Assembly: GCF_947494025.1 (NCBI RefSeq)
Contig: NZ_CANLTQ010000004.1
Span: 124,001 to 188,000, forward strand
DNA length: 64,000 nucleotides
Source of the DNA: an uncultured Jannaschia sp.
Lineage (GTDB): Bacteria > Pseudomonadota > Alphaproteobacteria > Rhodobacterales > Rhodobacteraceae
Direction of reading: 5' to 3'
This document shows positions 1 to 10,630 of the stretch, piece after piece. The notes beneath the pieces were generated by a model that saw nothing but the letters and a program-made list of their open reading frames with translations, ran no database searches and was not told the DNA's origin. How positions within the stretch are numbered: position 1 is the stretch's first letter; the number at the start of each line of letters is the position of its first letter. The position numbers were made by a program, and so were the translations under genes.

Positions 1-1
1 G

Positions 2-412
<411 letters not shown>

Positions 413-413
413 G

Positions 414-788
414 CTAGCGCGCGATCCGGATCACCTCACGCTGCCGGCGCGGTGTCTCGACCGTCCAGATGCCGCGCGTCTGTTCGTCGCCCAGCAAGGT
501 CCGCGGCCCGCGATACGGGTTGAGCCGTCCGTCATCCCAGGCCGGCTCGTAGCCCGCGGGCGCCCGCGCGAAATCGAAAGTCGTGCGCGCGGGCGGAACG
601 AGCACGGTGCCGTCGGGATAGTCGCCGCCCGTCAGAAACGGGCTCGGCATCCCCGGATCGACCAGCGTCGCGCCCGGCGGCGGCGTGACGGCGACGACGC
701 GCGGCTTGGCGCCCTGTGTCTGCGCCGTCGCGGGAATGGCCGCGAATGCGAGCGCCAAGGCCGCGAAGCCGGTTCGAAAATGGGTCAT
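414..788 (-). CDS. Small exported protein of unknown function
   Basis: A 124-residue protein I do not recognise. The N-terminus (Met, basic residues, then an Ala/Leu-rich stretch ending AIPATAQ) reads as a Sec signal peptide cleaved near residue 22, so the mature product should be periplasmic. The mature part is rich in Pro, Gly, Asp and Arg, has no cysteine and no visible enzyme motif. It lies downstream of upp on the same strand with about 70 bases between them and could be transcribed from the nucleoside operon. It converges on guaB. The start ATG is the only one near the signal peptide. Function unknown. Confidence 0.65.
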   Translation of the reverse strand: MTHFRTGFAALALAFAAIPATAQTQGAKPRVVAVTPPPGATLVDPGMPSPFLTGGDYPDGTVLVPPARTTFDFARAPAGYEPAWDDGRLNPYRGPRTLLGDEQTRGIWTVETPRRQREVIRIAR

Positions 789-857
789 GGGGGCCTCCGT
801 TCGCCGATCGCGGGCCCGCCGTCGCCGCGGCCCCTCACGGAAGAATGAGGGACCGGC

Positions 858-1487
858 CTATTTCGTTCCGAACATCCGGTCGCCGGCATCGCCCAGACCC
901 GGCACGATGTAGCCGTCTTCATTCAGCCGCTCGTCCACCGCGGCGGTGACGATCGGCACGTCCGGATGCTTCGCCTTCATCTGCGCGATCCCCTCCGGCG
1001 CGGCCAGAAGGCATAGGAACCGGATGTCCTTCGCCCCCTTCGACTTCAGGAGGTCGATGGCGGCGGCGGAGGAATTGCCCGTGGCCAGCATCGGGTCGAC
1101 CGCGATGACCAGACGCTCGTCAAGCTGGTCGGGCGCCTTGAAGTAGTACTGGACCGGCTGCAGCGTCTTCTCGTCACGATACAGGCCGACGAAGCCGACG
1201 CGCGCCGAAGGGACGAGCTCGAGGATGCCGTCCAGCAGGCCGTTCCCCGCCCGCAGGATCGAGACCAGCGCCATCTTCCGACCGGCCAGCACTGGCGCCT
1301 CCATCGGCTGCATCGGCGTCTCGATCGCACGCGTCGTCATCGGCAGGTCGCGCGTCACCTCGTAGGCCAGCAACTGACTTATTTCGCGCAGGAGTTGCCG
1401 GAACACGGCCGTCGACGCCTCCCGGTCGCGCATCAGGCTCAGCTTGTGCTGCACCAGGGGGTGCGTGACGACGGTCAGGTGGTCCAT
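858..1487 (-). CDS. upp: Uracil phosphoribosyltransferase
   Basis: Converts uracil and PRPP to UMP, salvaging the free base released by pyrimidine nucleoside breakdown; cytosolic. The 209-residue length is standard. The PRPP-binding loop is seen as [10 protein letters not shown] (usual form DPMLATGGS), and the start [16 protein letters not shown] with the C-terminal [11 protein letters not shown] is typical of the family. It is the last of five genes in a minus-strand salvage operon and starts one base after the add stop codon, so it is almost certainly co-translated. A short hairpin at 832..851 follows the gene but lacks a T tract. Confidence 0.97.
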   Translation of the reverse strand: MDHLTVVTHPLVQHKLSLMRDREASTAVFRQLLREISQLLAYEVTRDLPMTTRAIETPMQPMEAPVLAGRKMALVSILRAGNGLLDGILELVPSARVGFVGLYRDEKTLQPVQYYFKAPDQLDERLVIAVDPMLATGNSSAAAIDLLKSKGAKDIRFLCLLAAPEGIAQMKAKHPDVPIVTAAVDERLNEDGYIVPGLGDAGDRMFGTK

Positions 1488-1488
1488 C

Positions 1489-2457
1489 TCAGGGCTCCAG
1501 TCTCTTGAGCAGATCCTCGCGCGTGGCCGCGTCGCAGAAGGCGGCGCGGGCGGCGGTCTGGTTGATGACGCGGAACCGGTCCTCGTCCCAGCCGAAGACC
1601 CGTTCCAGCGCGTCGTACTCGCTCCGCATGGTGGTGTGGAAGAACGGCGGATCGTCGGTCGACACGGTTACGTCGATGCCCTCGGCCATGAGAAACTCGA
1701 TGGGGTGCGCGTCGATCTTCGCGTACAAACCCAGCGCGACGTTGGAGCCCGGACAGATTTCGAGCACCACCCCCTCGCGCGCCAGACGCTCCACCAGCGT
1801 CGGATCCTCCGCCGCGCGGACGCCGTGGCCGACGCGGCTCACGCGCAAATGGTCGAGCGTGTCGCGGACCGAGGCCGGCCCGCCGAACTCGCCCGCATGC
1901 GAGGTCAGGCCCAGCCCCGCCTCCCGCGCGCAATCGAAGGCCCAGACGAAATCGCGCGCCGTGCCCCTGGCTTCGTTGCCGCCCATGCCGAATCCGGTGA
2001 CGAAGCCCCCGGCCGTCTCGGCCGCGCAACGCGCGGTCTCTCGCGCCTTGTCGGCTCCGAAATGCCGGATGCAGGTGACGATGCCGCGCATCTCGATGCC
2101 CTCGACCGCACCCGCCGCCTCCTCGATGGCTGCGAGGTATTCGCGCCAGGCCGAAAGGTCGCGGCCACCGCAGAAGTCGGGGCTGAGGAAGATCTCGGTA
2201 TAGATCACCCCCTCGTCGCGCGAGCGTTCCAAGACCTCCCGCGTCAGCCGGGCGTAGTCCTCCGGGGTCTTCAGAACCTGCGTCGCCGCTTCGTATGTCT
2301 GAAGGAAGCCTTCGAAGTCCCTGTATGTGTAGGATCCGCGCTCGTCGAAGACGCGGCTCAGGTTCATCCCCTTCTCGCTCGCAAGACGGCGCACGAAGTC
2401 GGGCGGCGCCGCGCCTTCCAGATGGAGGTGCAGCTCGATCTTCGGCGAAAAGCTCAT
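1489..2457 (-). CDS. add: Adenosine deaminase
   Basis: Deaminates adenosine/deoxyadenosine to inosine/deoxyinosine, feeding purine nucleosides into salvage. The 322-residue protein has the zinc site HLHLEG near residue 12, the HAGE motif carrying His and the catalytic Glu, the GHG motif and STDDPP with the metal-binding Asp, all in the usual order. The ATG overlaps the deoB stop as ATGA, which fixes the start and implies translational coupling. An adenine deaminase is the main alternative in this superfamily; the context of nucleoside catabolic genes favours adenosine deaminase. Confidence 0.93.
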   Translation of the reverse strand: MSFSPKIELHLHLEGAAPPDFVRRLASEKGMNLSRVFDERGSYTYRDFEGFLQTYEAATQVLKTPEDYARLTREVLERSRDEGVIYTEIFLSPDFCGGRDLSAWREYLAAIEEAAGAVEGIEMRGIVTCIRHFGADKARETARCAAETAGGFVTGFGMGGNEARGTARDFVWAFDCAREAGLGLTSHAGEFGGPASVRDTLDHLRVSRVGHGVRAAEDPTLVERLAREGVVLEICPGSNVALGLYAKIDAHPIEFLMAEGIDVTVSTDDPPFFHTTMRSEYDALERVFGWDEDRFRVINQTAARAAFCDAATREDLLKRLEP

Positions 2458-3641
2458 AGGATGCTCCGTCCCGGCCCGATGACGGGCATGCCCAGATGGT
2501 CGCAGATCGTGGCCGCGACGTCGACGAAGCCGATCTGCCCGGCCGCGCCGCTCGCACCCGCTGCGACGACCGGCACCCGCTCCCTCGTGTGGTCGGAGCC
2601 GCGCCAGGTCGGGTCGTTGCCGTGATCGGCGGTGAAGACCATCAGGTCGTCCGCCCGCAGCGACCCGATGATATCGGGCAGGCAGGCGTCGAACCATTCC
2701 AGATGGCGGGCATAGCCGCTCACGTCGCGGCGATGCCCGTGGACCGCGTCGAACTCGACGAAGTTCGCGAAGGTCAGGCTGCCGTCCGGCATGTCGCGCA
2801 CCGACGCCGCCAGATGCTCCATGAGCCGGACGTCCTTGCCCTTCGCGACGCTGTCGATACCCCGCATGGAGAAGATGTCGCCGATCTTGCCGATCGCGTG
2901 GACATGCCGCCCCGCACCGGACACCGCGTCGCAAAGCGTCGGCGCGGGCGGCGCGATCGCGTAGTCGCGGCGGTTCGCCGTCCGCTCCCACGGGCCATCG
3001 CCAGTGAAGGGTCGCGCGATGACCCGCCCGACCCGCATCTCGTGCAGCGCAGGCGCAAGCGCCGCGCAAAGGTCGAGCAGGCGGTCCAGCCCGAAATGCT
3101 CCTCGTGCGCCGCGATCTGGAACACGCTGTCGACCGATGTGTAGCAGATCGGCCAGCCGGTGCGGATATGCGCCTCCGCCTCTTCCTCGATGATGAGCGT
3201 GCCGGAGGCGTGGCGGTTCCCGAGGATGCCGTCGGTCCCGGCCGTCCGGCAGACGAGGTCCACGAGGTCCGGGGGAAAGCACGGATCGGTCTTGGGAAAA
3301 TAGGTCCAGTCCCACGGCACCGGCAGGCCGGCGAGTTCCCAATGCCCCGAGGGCGTGTCCTTGCCCTGGCTGATCTCGGTCGCCGTACCCCACAGGCCCT
3401 CGGGCTCCGCCAGGAGGCCCGGCGTCGCGACGCCGGAGGCCAGCCGGATCGCCGCGCCGAGGCCGAGCCGGTCGAGATTGGGCAGGCGGAGCGGCCCGGA
3501 CCGCCCCTCCTCCGCCCGGCCCGCCGCGCAGGCCGCGGCGATATGGCCGAGCGTGTTCGCGCCTTCGTCTCCGAACGCCGTGGCATCCGGCGCCCCGCCG
3601 CAGCCGACGGAATCCAGCACCACGAGAAAGGCGCGGCTCAC
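2454..3641 (-). CDS. deoB: Phosphopentomutase
   Basis: Interconverts (deoxy)ribose 1-phosphate and 5-phosphate, linking nucleoside phosphorolysis to central metabolism. A 395-residue member of the alkaline phosphatase superfamily: the N-terminal metal/phospho site is seen as [12 protein letters not shown] and the C-terminal metal ligands as [18 protein letters not shown]. Length is normal for bacterial DeoB. The 3' end overlaps add by four bases, and the 5' end overlaps the end of deoA by four bases, so the operon is tightly packed. Confident. Confidence 0.96.
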   Translation of the reverse strand: MSRAFLVVLDSVGCGGAPDATAFGDEGANTLGHIAAACAAGRAEEGRSGPLRLPNLDRLGLGAAIRLASGVATPGLLAEPEGLWGTATEISQGKDTPSGHWELAGLPVPWDWTYFPKTDPCFPPDLVDLVCRTAGTDGILGNRHASGTLIIEEEAEAHIRTGWPICYTSVDSVFQIAAHEEHFGLDRLLDLCAALAPALHEMRVGRVIARPFTGDGPWERTANRRDYAIAPPAPTLCDAVSGAGRHVHAIGKIGDIFSMRGIDSVAKGKDVRLMEHLAASVRDMPDGSLTFANFVEFDAVHGHRRDVSGYARHLEWFDACLPDIIGSLRADDLMVFTADHGNDPTWRGSDHTRERVPVVAAGASGAAGQIGFVDVAATICDHLGMPVIGPGRSIL

Positions 3642-4954
3642 CGGATCGTCTCGCCGATAAGGGCCGGCGGGGTGACCGCCCCGCCCTCGAGCCGGATGGC
3701 GTGCGCGACGCGTTCCGCCGCCCCGGCCGCCGCATCGCCGTCGGCGGCGTGCACGCGGGCGAGCGGCTGCGTGTCGGTGACGACCGCGCCGAGCTGTGCG
3801 AGGTGGCTGATACCGACGGTCGGGTCGATCCGGTCGTCTTCCCGCCGCCGTCCGCCTCCGAGCTCGACCACGACCTCCCCCAGGACGCGCGTGTCGATCT
3901 CGGCCACGACGCCCGGCGCCTCCGCGCGCAGCTCGGCCACGACGGGCGCCGCCGGCAGGCGGTCGCGCCAGCGTTCGAGGAAGTCGGACGGCCCGCCCTG
4001 CGCCTGCACCATGCGACCGAACACCTCCGCCGCCGCCCCGCTTTCGAGCGCCGCACCGATCTTCTCCGCGCCCGCCGCCGCGTCCGCGACCAGCCCGCCG
4101 AGGGCCAGCGCCTCGCCGCCGAGCGCGCGGACGAGCGCGACCAAGCGGGCGGAGCGGCGCGTCCCCGGCTCCGTCAGCGCCTCCATCGCGGCGATCACCT
4201 CCAGCGCGTTGCCGCAGGCGGGCGCGGCCGGCTGGCTCATGTCGGTGACGATGGCCGAGGTCATCACGCCGTTCGCCTGGCTCGTTTCCACCAGCGCCCG
4301 GGCGAGCGCGCGGGCATCTGCCGGATCGGGCATGAAGGCGCCGGAGCCGGTCTTCACGTCGAGAACGAGCGCTTCAAGCCCTTCGGCGAGCTTTTTCGAC
4401 AGGATCGACGCCACGATCAGATCGAGGCTCTCCACCGTCCCGGTCACGTCACGCACCGCGTAGAGACGTCGGTCGGCGGGGGCGATGTCGGCCGTCGCGC
4501 CGACGATGGCGCAGCCGACACGGGACACGATGCTCTGCAGTTCGTCGGTCTGCATCTCGGTGCGGAAGCCGGGGATCGCGGCGAGCTTGTCGAGCGTGCC
4601 GCCGGTATGGCCGAGGCCCCGCCCCGAGATCATCGGCACGAAGGCGCCGCAGGCGGCGAGCGCCGGGGCGAGAACGAGCGAGGTGCAGTCGCCCACGCCG
4701 CCCGTGGAATGCTTGTCGATCACCGGGCCGTCGAGACTCCAGTGCAGGACCTCCCCGCCGTCCCGCATCGCCCGCGTCAGCGCCGCGCGTCCCGCCGCGC
4801 CGAGCGGCGTGCGGCAGACGCCCATCGCGAAGGCCCCGGCCTGCGCGTCCGAGACGGACCCGTCGGCGAGCCCTTCCGCGAACGCGACGAGCGCCTCGGG
4901 CGCGGGCGCGCGGTCGCGGCGCAGGTCCGCGAGGATGTCGCGCGGCCCGCTCAC
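3638..4954 (-). CDS. deoA: Thymidine phosphorylase
   Basis: Phosphorolyses thymidine/deoxyuridine to the base and deoxyribose 1-phosphate. The 438-residue protein has the phosphate-binding signature KHSTGGVGD, then [14 protein letters not shown], and the KTGSGAFM segment, as in DeoA and pyrimidine nucleoside phosphorylases. The start is taken as a GTG that overlaps the cdd stop (GTGA), giving the product MSGPRDIL; the frame is open far upstream but that part is antisense to other genes. deoC (deoxyribose-phosphate aldolase), a frequent companion, is not in this operon. Confidence 0.94.
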   Translation of the reverse strand: MSGPRDILADLRRDRAPAPEALVAFAEGLADGSVSDAQAGAFAMGVCRTPLGAAGRAALTRAMRDGGEVLHWSLDGPVIDKHSTGGVGDCTSLVLAPALAACGAFVPMISGRGLGHTGGTLDKLAAIPGFRTEMQTDELQSIVSRVGCAIVGATADIAPADRRLYAVRDVTGTVESLDLIVASILSKKLAEGLEALVLDVKTGSGAFMPDPADARALARALVETSQANGVMTSAIVTDMSQPAAPACGNALEVIAAMEALTEPGTRRSARLVALVRALGGEALALGGLVADAAAGAEKIGAALESGAAAEVFGRMVQAQGGPSDFLERWRDRLPAAPVVAELRAEAPGVVAEIDTRVLGEVVVELGGGRRREDDRIDPTVGISHLAQLGAVVTDTQPLARVHAADGDAAAGAAERVAHAIRLEGGAVTPPALIGETIR

Positions 4955-5349
4955 GCCATGTGGCCCGCGTCGAAGGCGCCCGGCAGCAGCGCGGCGATCG
5001 TCGTGGCCTCCTCCGCGCCGGCGACCGTGGCGAGCGTGACCGGAACCTGGCCGCCCGCGAACTCCGCGAGCTTCTGCCGGCATCCGCCGCAGCAGGGCAC
5101 GGGCCGATCCGAGGCGGCCACGACGTAAACCGCCGCGATCGCGGTGTCGCCGGCCGCCACCATCGCCGCGATCGCGCCGGCCTCCGCGCAGGTGCCCTGC
5201 GGGTAGGCGACGTTCTCGACGTTGCAGCCGCGATAGACCGCACCGGACGCGGCGCGGATCGCAGCGCCGACCTTGAACCGGCTGTAGGGCGCGTAAGCCT
5301 TCTCGCGCGCGGCAAGCGCGGCCTCGCGCAGGTCTGACGTTTCGCTCAT
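4951..5349 (-). CDS. cdd: Cytidine deaminase
   Basis: Zinc enzyme that deaminates cytidine/deoxycytidine to uridine/deoxyuridine, the entry to the pyrimidine branch of this operon. The 132-residue length matches the small tetrameric class. Visible motifs are FKVGAAI, NVENVAYPQGTCAEAGAI (family C/H-A-E zinc site; Cys as ligand, Glu as proton shuttle) and PCCGGCRQ, which supplies the other two zinc cysteines. It is the first gene of the operon cdd-deoA-deoB-add-upp and reads divergently from gltX over a 145-base spacer that should hold both promoters. No operator was recognised there. Confidence 0.95.
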   Translation of the reverse strand: MSETSDLREAALAAREKAYAPYSRFKVGAAIRAASGAVYRGCNVENVAYPQGTCAEAGAIAAMVAAGDTAIAAVYVVAASDRPVPCCGGCRQKLAEFAGGQVPVTLATVAGAEEATTIAALLPGAFDAGHMA

Positions 5350-5494
5350 TGAGGATCTCGCGCTGTCGGGTCGGACATGTGCTAGGCCCCGGCCCGGGGG
5401 GGACGCAACCCCGAAGCGGCGCCCCGCGCCCCTTGCGCACGGGTGGACAGCCCCCGGCCCCGGTGGCAAACGCCAAGCCGAAAGGATTTCCGTC

Positions 5495-6826
5495 ATGCCC
5501 GACACGAACATCGTCACCCGCTTCGCCCCCTCGCCGACCGGGCGGCTGCATGTCGGGAACCTGCGCGCCGCGCTGATGAACTGGATGATCGCGCGAAAGT
5601 CCGGCGGCACGTTCATCCTGCGTCTCGACGACACGGATCCGGAACGCTCGCGCGAGGAATATGTCGACGCCATCCGGCGGGACCTGGAATGGCTCGGCCT
5701 CGACTGGGACCGGGAGGAGCGGCAATCGGCCCGGATCGACCGCTACATGGCGGCGGCCGACCGGCTGCGCGCGGACGGCCGCCTTTACGAGGCGTTCGAG
5801 ACGCCGACCGAGCTCGACCTGAAGCGCAAGAAGCAGCTCAACATGGGCCGCCCGCCGGTCTACGACCGCGCCGCGCTGCGGCTGGGCGATTCGGAGCGGG
5901 ACGCGCTTCGCGCCGAGCGCAACGGTCACTGGCGGTTCCTTCTCGACCACGAACGGATCGAATGGGAGGACGGCATCCTCGGTACGCTCAGCATCGACGC
6001 TGCCTCCGTCTCCGACCCGGTCCTGATCCGGGGCGACGGGCAGGTCCTTTATACGATCGCGAGCGTGGTGGACGACACCGAGATGGGCGTGACCCATGTC
6101 GTGCGCGGCTCCGATCACGTCACGAACACGGCCACGCAGATCCAGATCATGGCGGCGCTCGGACACGATCACCCCGCCTTCGCGCACCATTCGCTCCTGA
6201 CCGGACCGCAGGGCGAAGCGCTGTCGAAACGGCTTGGCACGCTGGCCCTCCATGACCTGCGCGAGGCCGGGATCGAGCCGATGGCGGTCCTGTCGCTGAT
6301 GGCGCGGCTCGGATCGAGCCAGCCGGTCGAGCTGCGCGCCACCCCGCGGGAGCTGGCCGACGCGTTCGAGCTGTCGCAGTTCGGCAGCGCGCCCACCAAG
6401 TTCGACGTCGAGAACCTGCGCCCGCTCACCGGGCACTACCTGCAGACCCTGCCCTACGATGCGGTTGCGGCCGACATCGCCGCGCTCGGCGTCCCCGAGG
6501 CCGACCGGACGCGATTCTGGCAGGTCGTGCGGGATAATATCCAGACCCGCGCGGAAATGGCGGATTGGTGGCACCTGATGACGCAAGGCGCCGCGCCCAA
6601 GATCGCCGACGAGGATGCCGCCTTTGTGCGCGAGGCGCTGACCCGCCTGCCCGAGCCGCCCTTCGCGGACGACACCTGGAAACGCTGGACGGCCGAAGTG
6701 AAGGAGGCGACGGGGCGCAAGGGCAAGCAGCTTTTCATGCCGCTGCGTCACGCGCTCACGGGTCGCCATAACGGGCCTGACATGGGCGACCTGATGCCGC
6801 TCCTGCAGCGCAAGCCGAGCCTGTAG
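5495..6826 (+). CDS. gltX: Glutamyl-tRNA synthetase
   Basis: Class I aminoacyl-tRNA synthetase that charges tRNA-Glu, and in many alphaproteobacteria also tRNA-Gln for later transamidation. The 443-residue protein starts MPDTNIVTRFAPSPTG, with the HIGH-type motif as HVGN and the KMSKS-type motif as LSKRLG. Length is typical of the second, shorter GluRS found alongside a longer paralogue in this class; which of the two roles it serves cannot be told from the sequence. Divergent from cdd. A strong hairpin follows 24 bases after the stop. Confidence 0.95.
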   Translation: MPDTNIVTRFAPSPTGRLHVGNLRAALMNWMIARKSGGTFILRLDDTDPERSREEYVDAIRRDLEWLGLDWDREERQSARIDRYMAAADRLRADGRLYEAFETPTELDLKRKKQLNMGRPPVYDRAALRLGDSERDALRAERNGHWRFLLDHERIEWEDGILGTLSIDAASVSDPVLIRGDGQVLYTIASVVDDTEMGVTHVVRGSDHVTNTATQIQIMAALGHDHPAFAHHSLLTGPQGEALSKRLGTLALHDLREAGIEPMAVLSLMARLGSSQPVELRATPRELADAFELSQFGSAPTKFDVENLRPLTGHYLQTLPYDAVAADIAALGVPEADRTRFWQVVRDNIQTRAEMADWWHLMTQGAAPKIADEDAAFVREALTRLPEPPFADDTWKRWTAEVKEATGRKGKQLFMPLRHALTGRHNGPDMGDLMPLLQRKPSL

Positions 6827-6850
6827 GTTCCCCGGCATACGACGAGCAGC

Positions 6851-6887
6851 GACGGGACGCCGACACGAACGGCGAACGTCCCGTCTT
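6851..6887 (+). terminator. Hairpin terminator after gltX
   Basis: Inverted repeat with arms 6851..6859 and 6877..6885 (GACGGGACG / CGTCCCGTC) and a second inner pair GCCG/CGGC, followed by a weak T-containing tail. It lies just downstream of gltX and is the only strong structure in the roughly 250-base spacer 6827..7080. The rest of that spacer shows no gene. Confidence 0.5.
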
Positions 6888-7080
6888 GTCCGTTGCGCGG
6901 GCCCGGTCGGTGCCGAACCGCACCCGAGCACGGCCGGACCCGTCCGCGCCGCGCCGGCTGCCCATCGTCGAAGCGAATGTTCTCGCCAGAATCTCCGCCG
7001 TTCCCGGTGGACCTGAGAGGGCGATGACGCACCGCTGATACCGTTCATCCGGTGTCAGGACGACGAGCGCACCTTCCGGA

Positions 7081-8583
7081 TCACCCTCGCCCTTCCCCGC
7101 CCTCGTGCAGGAGATCGGCCCTCGGCAGAGCCCGCCGCAGCTCCGCGAGACGCGCGAGGCAGACCCTGCCCGCGTTCCGCATCGCCCCGACGGGCCTGGC
7201 CCGGGCGATCTCGTTCAGGCGGCGCGTCGCGGCCTCTGTCGGAAGCGCGCCGACCGCCGTCGACAGCGACAGCAGGATGTGGGTTTGCGCCTCGACCTCC
7301 AGCGCATCGTCGCCCTCCAGCGCCTGCTCGAGGTCGATCTCCACCCGCGCCAGATCTTCCCGCAGCCGGGCGAGCAGCTGATCCTGATGGTCGGGGCCCG
7401 CAGCCTGCATCAGTTCCGCGAGCGTGATCGCCGACAGCGCGGGCGCCCGATCCGGGGTCCAGTCCGATGCGTCCGGCCGGATGTCGAGGTAGTGTCGGAT
7501 GGCGCGGCCGAACGACTCGATCCCGTCGAGCGGCTTGGCGAGGATGCCGTCCGCCCCCGCCTCCAGGATCGCCTCCCCGTTGTCGCCCAGAACATAGGCC
7601 GTCATCGCGACCATCGACATCGGCGGCGCGATGCCTCGGGCCTGGCGCAGCCGTTCGGAGCGCAGCACCTCGAGCCCACCCAGCGCCGGCATCTCTATAT
7701 CGACGATGGCGAGGTCGAACCGCTCCCGCGCCAGCCAGTTCAACGCCTCGATCCCGTCGACCGCCAGTTCGCATTCCGCGCCCATCCGCGTCAGCATCGC
7801 GTTGACGAGCGTGCGGTTCGTGCCGGAATCGTCGGCGACGAGGACACGGACCCCCCGCAAGTCGGGCAGCCCGGCGATGCTTTGACCGGGTCTCTTCCAG
7901 ACCTCCCGCGGGAACCGGACGGTGAGCTGCGCCCCCCCGGTCTCGCGGTTGGCGGCCTTGATCTCGCCCCCCATGTCGCTCACCTGCGCGGCGGCGATGT
8001 GCAGCCCCATCCCGGTGCCCGCCGCGCTTCTGGAGCCGCGCGTGGCCGGCTCGAAGATCCGCGGCATGAGATCGGCGGGAATGCCCGGCCCGTCGTCGCT
8101 CACGCAGATGCGCAGATGGTCCCCGTCCGTGAGGTCGGCGGCCAGGCGGATCTGGCCGCCCTCGGCGTGGCGCAGGGCGTTGCCCATCAGGTTGGCGAGC
8201 ACGCGGCGCAACGAAAGGAGGTCGAGCCGCACCACCCGCGGCAGATTCGGCGCGAGCTCCAGCGTGACCCAGGTTCCCGATCCGTGGGTCGCGCCGTGCC
8301 AGCGACGGAACTCGTCGGTCAGGAACCGATGGAGGTCGAGGTTGCCGACATGGCCCCTGGCGACGCGTGGCGTTCCGCCAAGGAGCTCCTCGACCAGCCG
8401 CGCGAGCAGCTCGGAGGCTGCCTGGACCCGTTCGTGCTGCACCAGCGCCGCCTCGGGCAGCGTTTCCCGGTTCATCAGGCGCAGGCCGCCGATCACGTCC
8501 GAGACGGCCGAGCGGATGTCGTGCGCGAGAAGTTGCATCGCGTCCGGTCGGACCGCGCGATCGCGATCCTCCGCGCCACTCAC
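7081..8583 (-). CDS. Soluble hybrid histidine kinase (DHp-HATPase-REC-Hpt)
   Basis: A 500-residue two-component protein without membrane segment or recognisable sensor domain. Order: a short DHp with phospho-acceptor His21 (LLAHDIRSAV), an HATPase domain with the N box (NLMGNALRHA, about 131-140), G1 (DDGPG, 163-167) and G2 (GTGMGL, 189-194), a receiver domain (about 246-366) with acidic pair 251-252, phospho-acceptor Asp295 (VDIEMP) and Lys350, and a C-terminal Hpt-like four-helix segment with His435 (THILLSLSTAVGA; the usual Lys-Gly after the His is replaced). The GTG start overlaps the prpE stop (GTGA); an internal ATG at 8538 is an alternative but would remove most of the region before the H box. 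No DNA-binding output domain is present, so a separate response regulator is expected elsewhere. Confidence 0.88.
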   Translation of the reverse strand: MSGAEDRDRAVRPDAMQLLAHDIRSAVSDVIGGLRLMNRETLPEAALVQHERVQAASELLARLVEELLGGTPRVARGHVGNLDLHRFLTDEFRRWHGATHGSGTWVTLELAPNLPRVVRLDLLSLRRVLANLMGNALRHAEGGQIRLAADLTDGDHLRICVSDDGPGIPADLMPRIFEPATRGSRSAAGTGMGLHIAAAQVSDMGGEIKAANRETGGAQLTVRFPREVWKRPGQSIAGLPDLRGVRVLVADDSGTNRTLVNAMLTRMGAECELAVDGIEALNWLARERFDLAIVDIEMPALGGLEVLRSERLRQARGIAPPMSMVAMTAYVLGDNGEAILEAGADGILAKPLDGIESFGRAIRHYLDIRPDASDWTPDRAPALSAITLAELMQAAGPDHQDQLLARLREDLARVEIDLEQALEGDDALEVEAQTHILLSLSTAVGALPTEAATRRLNEIARARPVGAMRNAGRVCLARLAELRRALPRADLLHEGGEGRG

Positions 8584-10469
8584 GACGGCGGCACCCCGAT
8601 GCGGGCCAGCGCGGCGCGAATTTCGTCGAGGATTGCGGGGTCGTCGATGGTCGCGGGCACCTTGACCTCGACGCCGTCCGCGACCTGGGCCATCGTCGCG
8701 CGGAGCGTCTTGCCCGAGCGTGTCTTGGGCAGGCGCTCGACGACGCAGGCATGCCGGAAGGCCGCGACCGGACCGATGCGCTCGCGCACGATGGCCACGC
8801 ATTCCGCCGTGATCTCCTCCTGCGGACGGGTCACGCCGCGCGTCAGGCAGAGCAGGCCGAGCGGCACCTGCCCTTTCACCTCGTCCGCCATGCCGACCAC
8901 GGCGCATTCCGCGACGTCCGGATGGGTTGCGAGCGCCTCCTCGATCGCGCCGGTGGACAGGCGATGACCGGCGACGTTGATGACGTCGTCCGTCCGCGCC
9001 ATGATCCAGACATAGCCGTCCTCGTCGATCATCCCGGCATCGCCGGTCTCGTAGAAGCCGGGGAAGGTCGAGAGGTAGCTTTTCACGAAGCGTGCCTCCG
9101 CGTTCCACAGGCCGGGCAGGCAACCCGGAGGCAGCGGCAGGCGGATCGCGATGGCGCCGAGCGTTCCCGGCGCGACCTCCCGGCCCCCCTCGTCGAGGAT
9201 GCGGATGTCGTAGCCCGGCATCGGAACCGAGGGTGAGCCGACCTTGACCGGCAAAAGCTCGAGACCGATCGGGTTGCCGGCGATGGTCCAGCCCGTCTCG
9301 GTCTGCCACCAATGGTCGATCACCGGCTTGCCGCTCACGCGGGCAAGCCATTCGATCGTGTCGGGATCGGCCCGCTCTCCGGCGAGGAAGATCGTCCTGA
9401 GCCTCGACAGATCGTGACCCGCCATGAGCCGGGCCTCCGGATCCTCGCGGCGGACCGCGCGAAAGGCCGTGGGCGCGGCGAAGAACGCGGCCACCCCGTG
9501 CTCGGCCATCACCCGCCAGAAAGTGCCCGCATCCGGCGTGCCGACCGGCTTGCCCTCGAACAGGACCGAGGTGCAGCCGTGGATCAGCGGCGCGTAACAC
9601 ATGTAGCTGTGCCCCACGACCCAGCCCACATCCGACGCGGCCCAGAACACCTCGCCCGGCGCGACGCCGTAGACGTTGGTCATCGACCATTCGAGCGCGA
9701 CGAGATGCCCCGCCGTGGGACGCACCACGCCCTTGGGAGCCCCCGTCGTGCCCGAGGTGTAAAGGATGTATGCGGGATGGCTGCCGGCGACCGGCACGCA
9801 ATCGGCACGCTCGGCGGCGGCCGTGGCCTCGCGCCAGTCGACATCCCGCGGCCCCATCTCGGCCCGCAGCGCGTCGCGTTGCAGGATCAGGCAGAACTCG
9901 ACCTGGTGCGAGGCCATCTCGATCGCCGCGTCGAGGAGCGGCTTGTAGGCGACGACGCGCGACGGCTCGATCCCGCAGGATCCGGCCAGCACGGCGACCG
10001 GTTTGGCATCGTCGATCCGCACCGCAAGCTCGGAAGCGGCGAAGCCCCCGAAGACGACCGAATGGATCGCCCCGATCCGCGCACAGGCGAGCATCGCCTC
10101 CACCGCCTCCGGCACCATCGGCATGTAGACCACGACGCGGTCGCCCGCCGCGACGCCCCGCGCCTCGAGCGCGCCGGCAAGCCGGGCAACGCGGTCTTGC
10201 AGGTCCGCATATGTGATCCGCGCGACCGTGCCCGTCACCGGGCTGTCGTGGATCAGGGCCAGGCGGTCGCCATGGCCCGCCGCGACATGCCGGTCGACCG
10301 CGTTCCAGCAGGTGTTGACCTCCCCGTCGGCAAACCATTCCGGCACCGGTCCGCCGAGATCGTGCAGCGCCCTGGTCGGCATCCGGACCCAGTCGATCGC
10401 GCTCGTCTGTTCCATCCAGAACCCCTCCGGGTCGGATCGCGCACGCTCCCATTCCGATTTCCAGCCCAT
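8580..10469 (-). CDS. prpE: Propionyl-CoA synthetase
   Basis: Adenylates propionate and transfers it to CoA, starting propionate use by the methylcitrate or methylmalonyl-CoA routes; cytosolic. At 629 residues it fits PrpE. Core acyl-adenylate motifs are present: YTSGTTGAPKG, then WWQTETGW, YETGDAG and the C-terminal catalytic lysine segment PKTRSGKTLR. The segment KGVVRPTAGHL after the P-loop-like motif is characteristic of PrpE over Acs. Acetyl-CoA synthetase activity remains possible. The 3' end overlaps the kinase gene downstream, and the gene is divergent from the Blh-like gene with a GC-rich hairpin (10559..10586) in the spacer. Confidence 0.92.
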   Translation of the reverse strand: MGWKSEWERARSDPEGFWMEQTSAIDWVRMPTRALHDLGGPVPEWFADGEVNTCWNAVDRHVAAGHGDRLALIHDSPVTGTVARITYADLQDRVARLAGALEARGVAAGDRVVVYMPMVPEAVEAMLACARIGAIHSVVFGGFAASELAVRIDDAKPVAVLAGSCGIEPSRVVAYKPLLDAAIEMASHQVEFCLILQRDALRAEMGPRDVDWREATAAAERADCVPVAGSHPAYILYTSGTTGAPKGVVRPTAGHLVALEWSMTNVYGVAPGEVFWAASDVGWVVGHSYMCYAPLIHGCTSVLFEGKPVGTPDAGTFWRVMAEHGVAAFFAAPTAFRAVRREDPEARLMAGHDLSRLRTIFLAGERADPDTIEWLARVSGKPVIDHWWQTETGWTIAGNPIGLELLPVKVGSPSVPMPGYDIRILDEGGREVAPGTLGAIAIRLPLPPGCLPGLWNAEARFVKSYLSTFPGFYETGDAGMIDEDGYVWIMARTDDVINVAGHRLSTGAIEEALATHPDVAECAVVGMADEVKGQVPLGLLCLTRGVTRPQEEITAECVAIVRERIGPVAAFRHACVVERLPKTRSGKTLRATMAQVADGVEVKVPATIDDPAILDEIRAALARIGVPPS

Positions 10470-10630
10470 GCCCTGTCGCCCTCCCGTTCCCCGTCACGTT
10501 TCTAGGGTCGCGCCGGCCGCCTGCGCAAGCAAGCGCAGCAGCGTTCGCGCCGGAACGTCGGGCCCGGCCTTACGTGCCCGGGCCCGTGGGAGGATTGCGG
10601 TCCGGCTTTACCTCTCGGGGGGCGACAGGC

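Noticed and set aside
832-851. CCCTCA/TGAGGG hairpin as upp terminator
   Set aside because: Only six base pairs and no T tract on the upp strand.
2496-4463. Long plus-strand frame opposite deoA/deoB
   Set aside because: Antisense to two confident genes; His/Asp/Arg-rich composition typical of GC-rich shadows.
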